From Entonaema liquescens (taxonomy: Eukaryota > Ascomycota > Sordariomycetes > Xylariales > Xylariaceae), in contig CADCSX010000010.1 in the NCBI GenBank assembly GCA_902805475.1, forward strand, positions 434,001-498,000: a stretch of 64,000 nucleotides of DNA, in the 5' to 3' direction. Position numbers and translations under genes: made by a program. Within the stretch, counting starts at the first letter, position 1. Each line of letters begins with the position of its first letter. This document shows positions 32,230 to 45,648 of this stretch, piece by piece. The notes beneath the pieces are model-generated. The model was not told the DNA's origin and ran no database searches. It saw only the letters and a list, made by a program, of their open reading frames with translations.

Positions 32230-33946
32230 ATGGGTAATACTTCGTGGGTAAGTATAGCTGAGCGTATCCCTACCCAAAAATCTCTATCATATATGATCAA
32301 ACCTGCTTCTTCATGTATACGTGATGTGATGCGACACAACGCTTTGTTTGCTGTATGGTGTCTGCTATACCGTGTCGCTATTTTGTGAACTGAACAACAA
32401 TCTACGTGAAAAGACATGTTATACCGTTGTCATATATCTCTTTTTCATGATATATACTGTTTGAGGAAGACATATTGACACCAGCATGTATACTGGAGAG
32501 GTTGAAGTATGTAAGGCTTTTGTGATCGTCGACCGTTCGCGATGTCACTTTGAGCTACCCCTGTCACCTACGTCATGTCTTACGCTAGCATCGGCGAGTG
32601 GGCCGAGCAGGGGTATGGTTCCATGCAAGAGCGGGAGGACAAGCTTTAGCTATGCTTTGAATGCTACCGGTTCGGCTCTCGCCGGTTACATCATAGTCAT
32701 GACCTGAACGCGCGTGTTGCAGGATTAGGACTCTGAGTTGGCAGTACCTCAGGTACACCACTCAAGCTACTCAAGGTACAATTAACTAATCCAATTAACT
32801 AATCTTCCAAATTTATATTAGGCCAGTTACGAGATTTTCGGTTCCCAGTTTGAACCTGAACCCTATCAACAATTTGCTACTGCACCAAGAGTCGCACCCA
32901 AACCACCTTCGCAGCCTTCTCCTACAAAATCCACACCAAACAACACAAAAGTTTCCAAAAAGAAAACAGTTAAACTTACCAAGAAGGGTAATTCTTCTAA
33001 AAACCCCAAGTCTCATCTCTCTTCAAATAGTCTCAATAGTCTCAATTCAGAAACAGAGACTCCAAGCTCAAAACTTAATCTCAAGCCCCGACGATTCACC
33101 ATCAAGAAGATTAAGCTTCAGGCCCGAGCCACCTTCTTACGTACTTATACTTATTTAAAGAAGATGTCTGAACGACCTCTAGAATCTATTAAGCGAGCCA
33201 CAAAGGCTGCCGATCGTGCTCCTCATCTTCGCAAGAAGAACCGCACAGGTGCGGACACAGTTGATGCCCTAGACACCACCGGATTCGGCGGCATCTACCA
33301 CCATGACGGCCCTTACGATGCCACCCTCGCTGCACGAAACCGGGATAAGCGATATGCACCCGTAGAGGCTGTCAAGTACGGCAACATGGAAGCTCTCAAG
33401 GCTACGCCCCGCGAAAACGTGGTCGACTCTTTAGAACGCCACGTTCCCCTCCAAGGCACTGCCACTATCCCGCCCGGAGAACAAGATTATAGCGGTCGCA
33501 TCATGCAGTACGAAGAAGGCGCCGATCTTATGCGCGAGGAGGACGCTCCGGGTGGTCCGTACAAGCGATGGGATCACATTGTAAGTCTTCAACCTACATA
33601 ATACATAATCTCCCAAAGGCAACCGTACAATACTAATCACTACAACCAGAAATACCATCCCGACGACTTGAAGGGTAAGGGCGAGCCCTCCTACACCATT
33701 GAGGAAGATCGCAAGCGCCAGAAGCACATACAGAGGAAATCCCTCAACCAAACCGGTGCTTTTGAGATGCAACCCACCGGTCGCAGTTCCGCAGTGCCTG
33801 GTAAGAGGGGTGACGTCACCGTAGTCCGACCGCGAAGCGCCAGTCTGGAATCTGCGGGACCGTCTACTAGTCCCAGGGGCAAGCGTCTTAGTGACGGAAT
33901 CAAGCGCCGCATCGGCAGTATTCGTCGCAAGCACGACGACATCTAG
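32230..33946 (+). CDS. Pal1-family protein
   Basis: Protein with the Pal1 domain, named from fission yeast Pal1, a membrane-associated cell-morphology and endocytic-site protein. The recognisable block is TTGFGGIYHHDGPYDATLAARN (Y165 onward in my model), then YAPVEAVKYGN, GEQDYSGRIMQYEEGADLMREE and YKRWDHIKYHPDDLKG. Three exons: 32230-32247 (six codons, MGNTSW), 32822-33580 and 33650-33946, 357 residues. The first intron is 574 bases with a perfect GTAAGT donor and CTAAT/TTATATTAG end. The second exon stays open for 114 codons before the internal ATG at 33164, reading SYEIFGSQFEPEPYQQF and then a Pro/Lys/Ser-rich stretch; an annotation starting at 33164 (237 residues) would lose this part. 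The C-terminus is basic (KRRIGSIRRKHDDI). Confidence 0.82.
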
Positions 33947-34654
33947 ATGTCTCTACCTCCCTGTCGTCGTCATCCGAACGGCTAACAAGTAATTTCTTTT
34001 TGTCTTTGGTCTCTTGAGGCGTTAATATAGAGGATTACACCGCGACGGGCTGGAAACAACAACTCTTCTCTTTACGTTTGGGTTGGTTGGCTAGGGAGTC
34101 CAAGTTCCACAACCTGCCCAAGTTAAGGATACGGATAGGACAAGACGGATCGGAAGGGAAATATGGAAAAGTTGAGCCTGGATTTCACCGGTACTGGCAT
34201 CTGAGCCTTACTCGGGGAATAAGGAACGGCGGGATAGACTTGGCTTGGCTTAGCTTCATTTGTTATTTTTTTCTTTTTCGGTTCCTCAGCATAGCAAGGC
34301 AAAAATGCGCAATGATCATGGTTTGGTGGATATGCACGCATGAGTAAGGACGAGGTCCAACTAGCAGAATGAGTGTCCAAAGGGAAAGGGATGGTACAAG
34401 AAGCCATTTCTAATACCATAATTAGGTAGACAAACAATCAATCACCTAGAGCAATGGGCGCTCAGTTCAGTTCCGCATCAAGAACTCGATTCATTCTCTA
34501 CTCGTACAAAAATTATGAAGCCAATTGATTCTACGTCAACTTGATGATTATCTGACAGACGGAACTGCCATATTGCCTGGAACTTCCGCGAAATTGTCTA
34601 TCTGATGGCAAGGCAAATAGACACGTAGTATTACAAAGCTCGTATTTTCACTAC
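33947..34654. other. Convergent intergenic region Pal1-family / CFT1
   Basis: 708 bp between stop codons. Mirror open frames at 34078-34437 are unrecognised. Probably 3' untranslated sequence. Confidence 0.45.
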
Positions 34655-37600
34655 TCAGAGGTATCCCAGTCCACTTGCGCCCAACACTTCCCTCAATACA
34701 TCTCTCACTTCATCAACACCCGTAAACCCAACACGCCCCGCGATCTCAGCACGACGACCGGCAGGTAGTTCATTCCAGCGGGCGAGCAAGGCTCCATCAA
34801 CGACGCTACGGCCCATACCTGCATCAACACCGGGAGGTAGGCGACCTACTACGCCTGTGGAAGCGGGGGCGCGGTAGTCCTTCGGGTTGAGGCCGGCATA
34901 GTGCGGTAAGGAGGAGAGGACTTGTCCTGTTAGGAAGGACAGACGACGATACTGGGGTTCGGAGAGGGGTGCCAAGGTTGCTAGGGCTCCGGTGGGGGAG
35001 GTGAGAAGGATGATAGAGGGCGGTGCCGGGGAAGAAGGGTCGTTGTTGGCCGAGGTACCATTGACATGTTGTGAGAGGTAATCTGAGTCCGGCGGGAGCG
35101 TACGAGGGAGTAGCATGCTACGTGTAGGAGGGTTTGCGCCAGCGGAAAATGTGGTTCTGTGGAGAAGCATATGGCCTTGTAAAGACTTCGGATCTGTTTT
35201 CTGTTATTAGCGCTAGTTTACGACATAGATGTAGTTAGAGGGATACGAGGGGAAGACCTACGATCGGGATCAAACTGAAGGATATGAATGCCGCCATCTG
35301 AATCACAGGCCATTATCAGAAGCTCATTCCCGTCTGGTAGGAAATCTACCGTCAATACTTCTAGTTTAGTAGAGCTTTTTCCAAAGAGCACCATCTTGTA
35401 AGGTTCCTCCGTGTAGCCTGTGAACCAGACCCCCTTGACGGCGTCAGCCATGAGGCAGAGGCCTGTTCCTTTGAGCTCACGAACTGCGGTCACGTAACAG
35501 CTCATATCCATGAACGCAACGGGCAGGAGTGTGCCGTCTTCCTTTAGACCACGCACCATGCACTTCTGCCCTTGTGCAACCAGCATCAAACCCTGAGTTC
35601 CTATCTCAGAGATGGCGGTGACAGCGCCGCGAGGGATATCCTCATTTGCTACAAATTTTAGTTTCTTGTTCGTTTCTGGCTTTCCCGGTTCCGGAATGAC
35701 CGTCACGATATCGTATACGAGAACTCTACCCCTGATTGGGAGATCTTCGCCGCGGGACACAGCCGTGCCAATGGTAATAAGGTGTTTTCGCTCATTAGTA
35801 GACTCCGATACTTCCAGATTGAGCGTCTCAATACACATTACTGTTTCGCATGGGTCCATCTCGATTGTGTCAATCACAGTCCAGCTGCTCGGATTGATTA
35901 GCTTGACCTGACCCCGTTCGACCATAGGCTTAAACGCAAGGTCTTTCTCATGCTGCCACTCTTTGTGGTAGTCATCTTCTTTTGGTAATTCAAATGGTTC
36001 TAATGCATCGCAACCAACGACGAAGGTGCCTGACGGGGGGTGATAGGAGATAGAGTGTACATCGGCGTCTAGAGGTACTTTCTTGAGAGACATGCCAATG
36101 TCAGCATAGGTGCTGTTGCGAACTGGGATCTGAGAAACACGCGCAATGCCCTTTGAGTCTGCATATATGAAGCCACGCTCGCAGCCCTCGGTATGGAACG
36201 GGCTCATTCCTCGAACGCCGTCACCGTGTAACCTTAGGATCTTGGGCAAAGTCTTTGATGACCTGAGAATAAAACTTGGTGAGCTACCAGGAAGGAAAAC
36301 TGTTTTATATCCGGCAATGTTATCGCATCGTCTCATCGGAGGCGCTTTTCGTATTTCATCGTCTTCGTCATCTATCGTCACAACTGGATCTTCTGCTAAG
36401 GCCGGGTTGGGTAGTTTTTGAAAGTGAAGTGTCGTGGAAAGCTCCTGCGTAGTAGTTGAAGGTGAACGGAAGGGTTGATATATCGTCACATCGTCATTAT
36501 CGTGGCGAACCTAGAAGTATATAATAAGCATTGCTAAAGGTATTAGAGTACCATGTCAACTCACAATCAGGTATGGGTAGGAGGAAGTCATGTCTCCGAG
36601 ATCAGCCACCAGTATCTCCTTGACGATTTCCTTTGCAGTTCCTCGTCTAGCAGCATAATTCGCTGACAGGGTCGGCGGCACGAAAGGTAAACCTTCTGCA
36701 ACATATATAGGTTTAGAGAGATCGGGTAACGCATACGCCTATGGATATTAGCAACAACCTTGGGAATATTGATACAACACTTACGTGTAGAGCGCCAGTT
36801 TTGCTAAGTAAGAACATAACTATATTTTCACCGGATTTTGCGCCCTTGTCCGTCTGGGCGTCGATGAATACGCCTGATCTGTCTTCGTATAAACAACCAG
36901 TTGCCCATTTGGTCGAAGTAAGGGCCGTATCTTCTTTCTCGAGTTCTTCAAGCTCCAAATTCTTGTCTATCTTCGCGATGAATGCGCTTGCATCATCTCG
37001 AACCAATAATATGAAAGGATCGGCTATGCTAGCAAAATCGACCCTAGGTTCCGCACCTGTCTCCTCGTCAAGCATCGGCAGAATCTGAGTGAGTCCAAAG
37101 TCTAGCTCCGTATTAGTGGATGTTCAATCTAGGATAGGCAAAAGACATACCTCCGTCATAGCAGTGAACGGCAGTCTTAAGAACTTGAATAATTCTCTTA
37201 TGATTACCCATGGTGCCAGCTTCGATAGTGAAGCCGGCGGCTGGCTCAAACTCCGTTCCAGTCAGCGCCTCGAATCCGGCACCTGTCAAGGCATACACAT
37301 CTGAAGTCTCGTATCCATCCAAATCTACCTTAGGTACAATCATGAAACGATCGTACTGAGCAGAGGTCTCGTATTCAGCGCCCATAGATGTAGCTCCTTT
37401 GTCGCCTTGTAACGACTTTGGTATTGGTTTTTGCGCAGCCATAGTCCAGAAGCCCCTTGCTTCTGGGAACTCGAATCGCCCAATAACTTTGGGTTGAATT
37501 TCTCGATTGATTATAGCAACCGAACCGGCGCTGCCTCGGCCACAGGCGCAAACAAGGCTGAGATCGCTGGCAACACCAACCTGGTTCTTCTGTTCTTCAT

Positions 37601-39241
37601 TATCAGATGGCGCTGCCTGACCGAGTGTAAAATCCCTTATGGGCGCGATACTGACAAGCCGATCGTGAATACGAAAAACGAGTTCACCAGACTTGCCGCC
37701 TGGGGTATTGGTAGATTGTGATGGTTGCCTAGCGGGTGTAGTGTCTTCACCATATAAATCATCATCATCTTCTAGGTCTTCCATGTCCTCGTCATCCAAG
37801 TCGAGGTCTATTGAAGCGTCTTGTATACGGGACTTTCTCTTTCCTGCCTGCCCCTGTTTACGTGTCCAGCCAACAACTAGCGAGTCGGCGCCATCGCTGC
37901 CTGCAAATAGGCAAGTCTTGTTGAGTTTGGTCAATGTCGTAACACTAGTGGGTATGATAATACCACCATTCTCCGGTGCGATTAATCGAAGGTTTAGTCC
38001 GGATACGATTCTACCGTCGACTCTAAACGTGATTATCACCATTCGGCCGTCGCTGAGGACCATCAAGAATTCTCCGTTTTCGGCAGATAAGACTTCGATT
38101 TCACAGCCTTCTAGCCTTAACCCGAGCTCTGTCTGGTCTACCAAACTAAAAGAAGTGGTGTGTTTTGCGAAAGGGTTGACGCCAACACCATGAGACTTCC
38201 CAGATTGATCGATGTGTATGAGCTCGTTCGTACCAACTAATAGAGCACCGCCGACTGGTACAGGAAGCGCGATGACCCGGAATAGATCTTGTGGGAGGCC
38301 TGTCACTGATAGAATGGTGGTGGAAGCCTTTGCTGGATATCCAAGGTGAATACCATGTACGATAGCTGGTCTTTTCGACCGAGGACTGAGGATGGGGATG
38401 CAGTCGAGGACAATATGCCAAACGTTGGTTCTCTATACTCGTGTAGAAAGGCAAGATGCACAGGGTGGATGAGGCTAGGGTCAAGATTTGGGAGTCGAAG
38501 GACAAATGAGGTTGAATATGGTGTCTCTTCATTGCTGCTAGTTCCATTTGGGAGCGCAGTAGAAAGCTCCTTTACCGGCCGTGGCCCATCCAAGTCTTCA
38601 TCCCAATCCTCCATATCTATATCTTCTTCTTGAACCTTGAACTGGATGATAGCAAGGCTCCGCGCTCCAAACTTCAGAGCAGCACACCGACTGCCCGGGT
38701 CTGCTGCTAGAAAATTGACATAGTGGCTCAAAGGAGCGGCCCATGGGCTACCTTGGAGGTCTTCTTGTTCATAGTAATGTATCGAGGTGGTATTTATCGA
38801 GTTCTTCTCGGGATCCCACTCGACCATACTAAGCTTCGCATCCTTGAATGCCAACAAAAGTGCTTCTCCGCCAGACGCACTGGTTTTGGTCTTTATGCGC
38901 GCAAGCCCCGTGATGGTTCCAGCCAGTGGGAACTCGGCAACAAGCACCAATTTTGTATAATTGGAACGGTCAGACCTGACTAGAACGGAGTCGCCGCCAA
39001 GAAAGGAGGCTTCGAGGCCATCATCGTCATTAACTCGGGAATCGTAGTAATCGGTAGATCTTGAGGATTGCAATTGGGCGTTCTGGGCTTTGTCGAGTTC
39101 AGCTGATACTGACTTGGTTGCGAAGATCTGGAGGAGAGATGCTCTTGCGACAACAAGATTATTACTCTGCGCTGTGATAAATGGGAGACATAAGGAATGT
39201 GTGACAGCCGTAGGCGGTGTCAGCTCCGTATAACACTGCAT
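34655..39241 (-). CDS. CFT1: CFT1 (CPSF160-type) cleavage/polyadenylation subunit, with apparent frameshift
   Basis: Large scaffold subunit of the nuclear pre-mRNA cleavage and polyadenylation factor, of the CPSF160/DDB1 beta-propeller family. Five exons: 39241-37151, 37101-36785, 36738-36565, 36510-35262 and 35193-34655, about 1,456 residues if the frame were continuous. Typical segments: MQCYTELTPPTAVTHSLCLPF at the start, GGALLVGTNELIHIDQSGKS, YDGDFGLTQILPMLDEETGA, YALPDLSKPIYVAEGL, ADLGDMTSSYPYLIVRHDND, and near the end QFDPDHPKSLQGHMLLHRTT. An acidic insert (LDDEDMEDLEDDDD) lies about a third of the way in. The frame shifts inside exon 1 at 38329-38331: upstream ends FTLDIQQ, downstream resumes ASTTILSVTGLPQD. 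One base seems missing from an AAA run and no intron can fit. All other junctions are in phase. Confidence 0.92.
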
Positions 39242-40029
39242 ATTTGACCCTTTTTCCTCATTTCAGACGCGTTGCTGAGAGGAGGTGACGTCGACAGGGC
39301 GCAAACGTTGTAGAATGGGAACAATGAAAATGGGTTGATGGGAAAGTTGAAGCTCGAGCGCGCTACAAGGACCTAAGCTACAGTTCAATGTGCAGCTACT
39401 AGCTAGGTTCAAGATAAGATAGTGCATTATAAGACATATGCACCTATGCGCAAAGCGTGCACTATCCATTTCATGCACGCGTATCTTGAATAACCCCATA
39501 TGTGATATAACGATTTACCATATTAACCGCGTACTTACTGAGCGGATATAGGTACTTAACCTAATGCTGAGAATGTAACATCGTCATATTCCCAGGGCCG
39601 GTTACGGTATTGTACTTTATGAACCTCACTTCAATTTGAAATTCATACCTAGGTATTGTTAGCAACTTCGGAAAGACCTCTACTTAATTCGTCTTGACTA
39701 ATACCACAGGTTAGGAGTTACTTTGAGATAATCTTTCTTTGCCTGGATCTTGTCTAAGGCATTCGTTCCTATTGCTTCGTCCCACTTGGTGAATTGCTGA
39801 AGACCACGAGACCGTCAATCATCCAATAGTCGGCCACTACAATTGTTTCATAAATGGCAAAGAACTAATGAATGGATCTCACTGCTCATGTCGAAAACTT
39901 ACCACTACAACAAAATATAGCTGAGTTGAATGATCGTATGGCCATTCTTCGAGAACAACCCCCTTATTTGATGAACACCAAACGTCGACGTCATCCACAC
40001 GAGATCCAACTCCAGGACTGATCAAAGTA
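39242..40029. other. Divergent intergenic region CFT1 / F-box-like gene
   Basis: 788 bp separating two divergent starts. No coding signal beyond shadows of the following gene. Confidence 0.5.
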
Positions 40030-40812
40030 ATGGCGGCGACAAACAGGACTTTCCGCTTCCTTGACCTCCCACCCGAGTTGAGAGATGCCATTCTATCCCA
40101 CCTTCTCGTTTCAGACTTCCCTATTATACTTCATAACACAACCCTCTTTGCTCCATCGACATCAGTCTCGGGTTCTGCGTATTTTCTGGACGTATTCCTC
40201 GTCAATATTCAGATGTATCAAGAAGCATCTGCCATATTCTATTCTCAGAACCGCTTCACCTTAAACGCTCAAAGTCACCGGTTACCGGTACATCTCACTA
40301 GTCGGGGAGGATTTCTTAGCGAAGAGGGACAGGATGCTCGGAGACGAGTGCGCAACTTAACTCTCCATCTCACTAGGGTAGGTGGAGAGTTTGAGCGTGT
40401 CTTAGGACCCGCTCTCTCTGATATGGTTCTTAGCGGAAGCTTGCGAGAGCTTAAACTACGCATGGGACCCCCGAGTTGGCGTGGAGCAAATAGGATGCCC
40501 GACCCGGATATGGTACAACGGCCTCCTTTTCAAGCATTACTGAGGCTATTAGCCGACCCATATTTGGAAAAAGTCGAGTTATTAGCCTGGAAGGTTCACC
40601 TCACCGTCTTCTGTCCGTTCCACCGGAAGGCAACTTCATCGATCAAGACAGAGATCAGGACGGGTATTAAGACGGATGCTGAATCGATCGATGATCAAGG
40701 CCTGGCCATATTAAGGAACGGTCCGGATTGGGTTTCACTAGATTGGAGAGCTATGGTCGACATGTACGGCGTGGGTCAGCAGATCGTGAGAGTTGGGGAA
40801 CGAACCTATTGA
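40030..40812 (+). CDS. F-box-like hypothetical protein
   Basis: Single-exon gene of 260 residues. The N-terminus TFRFLDLPPELRDAILSHLL has the LPPELR-x-x-I-x-x-x-L pattern of fungal F-box and related short domains, which in true F-box proteins bind Skp1 in SCF ubiquitin ligases. The rest contains YFLDVFLVNIQMYQEASAIF and RRRVRNLTLHLT, patterns common in fungal F-box-like proteins with leucine-rich C-terminal parts. No catalytic motif is visible. Substrate and partner are unknown. It is the last ordinary gene before a long gene-poor stretch. Confidence 0.75.
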   Translation: MAATNRTFRFLDLPPELRDAILSHLLVSDFPIILHNTTLFAPSTSVSGSAYFLDVFLVNIQMYQEASAIFYSQNRFTLNAQSHRLPVHLTSRGGFLSEEGQDARRRVRNLTLHLTRVGGEFERVLGPALSDMVLSGSLRELKLRMGPPSWRGANRMPDPDMVQRPPFQALLRLLADPYLEKVELLAWKVHLTVFCPFHRKATSSIKTEIRTGIKTDAESIDDQGLAILRNGPDWVSLDWRAMVDMYGVGQQIVRVGERTY

Positions 40813-43800
40813 GATAGTTCTCATTATGCAATGCGAACGCTTCGGAACATCATCAAGACATACATGCATTACCACTTCTTGGCTTAAATAAAAGAGAATA
40901 TTTCCATGTAAGTAGACAACCCGTTTCTAAACCCGGTGGCATTACTAAGTTTCAACCGAAGGGTCGCTAGCCGACAGATGCTAGGTCAGACCAAGTAGTG
41001 CGCTTCTTAAGCACCATAAATTACAATATTTATTTTTATCAACGACTATAGAGAGATATAGTTCCCTCTAATGCCACGCTATGCCTCTTAATCGATAAGT
41101 AACCATCGTAGCGAAAGCCCCTATTAACTCTAGAACACCATTCTCAGTCATCCGTGGACAAACAAAACGCGCCGCGATGGCTACCGCGTATCACGCATCG
41201 GACTTTCCACAACCTAAATCGTCAACGGAATATGAGCAGAAAACAGCGCAAACCTACATATTCTAAATTTGCCAAGTAGATTCGGCGCGGATAGAAGATG
41301 CAGCCAAGCTCGCCAAGCTATACTCTAGTGTCGGCACTCCCTTTGGTAGAAGCTAGAGCAAGGCCCTGTCGATCACCCGCGCTCAATATCTGTGAAACCT
41401 CACTTTCAGCCTGCCTCGGCACGCCACCGCGCCAAGTCTAGTCTACCCCAAGGCCTAGTTGCTGACGGACTCTCCTATGTGTCAGCTGTGAACAGTCAAA
41501 CTAGTCTAACATGTTGGGTTTAAGGGGATGACATAATAGTTGTTAGACAGTAAGGTCTAAAAACCCATCTATTCTATACAAATTCTTAAGAGTAGATAAA
41601 AACGAATCGAGACAAGTTACACCCACGCAAAGCTGTATGACTTGCACAAGCCCGTCTTGTACAACTCTTGGTACTCTTGGTATCAACTTGGCACATTGCT
41701 CCTCGAGCGGTGTATCGCGGATTCCGCCCCGCCGAGAGAAAGCCTCCTGCCGCCAGCCTGTCTTGCCGCAGCGGTAGTTCCATCGGCAACCCAGCCGTAC
41801 ATGCTGTCGGTAGGCGTCCACGCTTTTACTCTTATGCGTGCTGAAATGTCCCTTCCATCTGTCTCGCATCATAATCTAGACCCCTTGCCCCATTGCGCCC
41901 CGTCGTGGGGACGCGTAACACAACCGCCTGGACATCTCAACAGAATCTCCGAGCACAGTAATACGGGCTTTTCGCTATCGCAATCCTAAAAGGCGTTTGC
42001 GTACGCCAAGAAGGGCTTAGATACGTGTATTCATAGAGTTGTGTTGAGCTGTCCTCATTCCATATCAGTATACCATACCTATGTCATTCCTTGGTGTTAT
42101 TAGTAGGTATATTGCAAACATCAATACGTATGTAGATCAGGCATCAAAAGATATTCATAATAATACCCCCTAAACCTGATGACGATTCAGCTTTTAGTAA
42201 CAAGTACAAGATACAAAAAGTAAAAATGCTTATCGCCAGTAGCGTGCTTTTATTAGATTTGGGGTCTGGGGAATGCCTGCCAATAGTGCACTATTAATAA
42301 GCAGGACATCTACGTCATGTTTCTCTGCGCTATGTAAGCCTGTAAGGGAAGAGTTACCATAGTCTTGGGATCATATTCCTTTGCCGGATTTGGCGAATTA
42401 TCTCCATCTCTATAAGCTAAACGTGGTCACACGAGCGCGGGTTTAAGCTACGTATGTACCTAGCTCTTAGTAACCACTAAGAGGTCAATCTGTACGGATC
42501 ATCTGACGATACTATGTATACTACCACATGAGGTATGTATTATATATTTGCCTTTTCTTTCATCATTATCCAATATGTGGAATGGGATCGAAGACCAACA
42601 AATCCCACGAATTTGACAGAATTGCACTAGCTGCACTTCTTGGAGAGACAGAAAGTGAAGCGTTGGGATCGTCACGTTCTCATTCGCTAAGCTGATTAAG
42701 TTCATGTCACCCTGCACTGCGCTCATCTTACATCAATTCATATAAATCCCGCAGAGTCTCAATGAACAGATAGATGAGTAGATCCCCGGTCTCATAACTA
42801 CTGGGCCGTATAACCGGACTTAAGGTGGCTATCCGTATATATATGTCATCAATGGTAGGTATAATATATAACGTCGCTCATCATGTACTCGTAGTGAAAG
42901 AGGTCAAAGAATATATGTTGAAGGCAAAAAAACCAAAAGGCAAAGAAATGTAAGGGACTTACAATCCGAGCTCGTATGAGAAGCAATGCATCATCTGTAG
43001 GCCATCACATCCTCCAGGAATTACGTATATACGGTTCAATTAATCAATCTATGCATCGTAAGACAGGGTGCAGCCCAGACAGGTCTCGACGCGATCTCGC
43101 CCTCGAGTTGCACCACCTGCACCACCCCTTGCTCTCTCTCTCCATCGGCGTTGATAGCGCACGTGCAAAAGTAAGACCTACTCAAGCCGCTCGGTAGGCA
43201 GCCGAGGAAAACGTGCAAGATAAGCAACACATGTAGGTGTAGGTGTAGGTGTGACTTGAGGCTCGATTGGATACCCTTCTCGACGACAAAGAGGAAGAGG
43301 CGAGAAAAAGGGGGACAGGCACAAGTTGCAATTGGACCGGACCTCCTTCAACTTTGCTCGTCACATTCGCCCTTCGCTTGTGCAAAACTACGGAATATCG
43401 TCATCAAAACCTAGAGTGTGGTTGCGGTAGTAGTAGTGGGCTTTAGAAGTTGGGGTGGCAAAACGCGTCGACGCGGGGGATAAAGGGGGTGGGAAAGAAT
43501 AGAGAGACAGAGAAGTTGAGGCGAGCACCAAGACCGTGGATAAGGTAGCGAGACGGGATAAGTTCAGCCCGTTTCGACTTGGGATGGTAGGTAGGGATCA
43601 TGCCGGCATTAATTGTACATCCTACATAAAGTCTACCTACCTACGCAGTAGTATTTGCATTAGCGTGTACACATGTACATGTATCGTTAGCTGTATGAAC
43701 AATTTAAAATGCATACCTATGTACACTAGCTTGGATTGCCGGATTGATAAGCTCGCTTACACGTAGTGTATACGGTATACGGTATATGTGGTTTCGAAAG

Positions 43801-45648
43801 TCGGTGGACTAGGTATTATATATATCTCAGCCTCTTATGACGATCGGGATATACTTCAATATTCTTTATTACACTGTGTGTAGTTAATTCATTATACGTA
43901 TTTAATATCTTTAATATCTTAATATAATACCTCCCTGGTAGTTGCTATATCTACTAAAGGTATAACATGCGGTATACTAGTAACAGTAAGTAAGAATAGA
44001 AACGGGCTTAAACTAATTATCTCAACTGTTGAAACGTTTCGACCCGTTTCTTCGGCTTTCCGGAAAGTAAAAGAAACAAGAGACGTCGCAGCCAGCAATA
44101 CTATGTAAAACAAAACATTCCCGCCAAGCGACGCTCGGTAATCTTGGCGTCTTGGTATTAGATTGTAGATAGATATAGTTTCAAATTTAAGCATTATCTA
44201 TAGAATGATAGAATGGACACAGACAAAAGAAAAGCTTGTGATACTCCTGAGAGATTTGACTTTTTATCCAAGCTTCTTTAGCCAAGCCAAGATAGCCACC
44301 ATCTCAAACCAGGGTTTGAAGCTTACTTATCTCGGTCTAAACTAAGATTGGTAATCTCAAGGCTGGTCAAGGCTGGTCAAGGCACTCATATCAGATCGAC
44401 GGTGGGTCAAATCCATGATAGCGGATAAAGGGTCCGTCAGAATACAGTATTAGATCGACAAATATCAACTCCGTATCCCGTCCCCTAAATGCTACTCATG
44501 CTACCTAACTCAATGCTACTAATAATACCTATGACATATTGCCTTAACCTACGGATCCGTACCTACCCACCACATTCCCTCCTCCCCCCCCGCCAAGCCT
44601 CGCACATCCCGTCTTGGTGTTCTCTTGGCCTATGGTGTTTGTAAATTATCTTATAGTAGGGGGCATGAAGATCAGTGACCTGAGAATGCGGTCATCGTCG
44701 GGTATGGAATGGGTGCTTGCGTCGTATGGATAACACAAGTAGGCTACATGATGATGAGTTTTTGATTGTCTAGACTCCAGAAGCCTTTTGAGCTTGTTTC
44801 GAAAAGCAAGGGACAGTGTGGGCAAGCTTGGGTCAGCTCGGACCAATCATGAGTTAGCTGAGAATTTTGGAGAAGAAAATATGCGATGGGGGAAAACGAC
44901 CGACTTATCCTCTTACTACTTGTGGATGTTGTATGCGGCCTCCCCCCATCCCACTATCCTGTACAGAGCTAAAGCTAGAACACGTCAAAAGGGGGGGGCA
45001 TGTACATAGCATGTTTAGGTGACTGATACCTCGGACATACTCTAGCGCACATAGCTAGCTAGTCCCCTGACTGGCTAGATGATACGTATTCGCGCAGATA
45101 CCAAGAAGATGAGATTTTCAAGACATATGATTTCTCTTATGCACATGTGAAAATCGAACCGTTTTGTTTGGGGTCTTGGAAAGACTGTATTTATATCAAG
45201 TGCCAACTGCATACATAAATGCGATGCTAGTATAATAAAAGGTAGGCAGGCATCAATTTGCCGCAGATAACCGCCAAGGATCTTCTTCAGATCCGCAACC
45301 ATCAAGGTGTGTGTGTGCGTGCGTGCGGTTCGTTCGTAACACCAGGTATGCATTCCAGACGCTATTCTACCCAATCCGTGTTAATCCTAACCCGTCCCAT
45401 CCATCGCAATTCCTATCCCATAAAACGCCAGCGATAAAAAGAAGAAGAGTAGTAGTAGTCAAACCCGGACGCAACCCTCCTTGATAAACCTTTCTCCATA
45501 GGATGTGCACGCTATGTGTAGATCGTAATATTTCTCATGTCGTGAAAGCTTAAGCCATGGTGTCGCTATGTGCAACTTTTCTCTAGTTTGCGAAAAAATG
45601 AAAACGGTGATGAAACACAAACAAACAAAGTCTGTGGGGGTGGTCGGT
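40813..45648. other. Gene-poor intergenic stretch
   Basis: About 4.8 kb. Only short mirror open frames without family resemblance (for example 41543-41989, 42976-43385, 44646-45009). A GTAGGT unit is repeated three times at 43233-43252, and AAGGCTGGTC is duplicated near 44360. No gene is supported. Confidence 0.5.
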
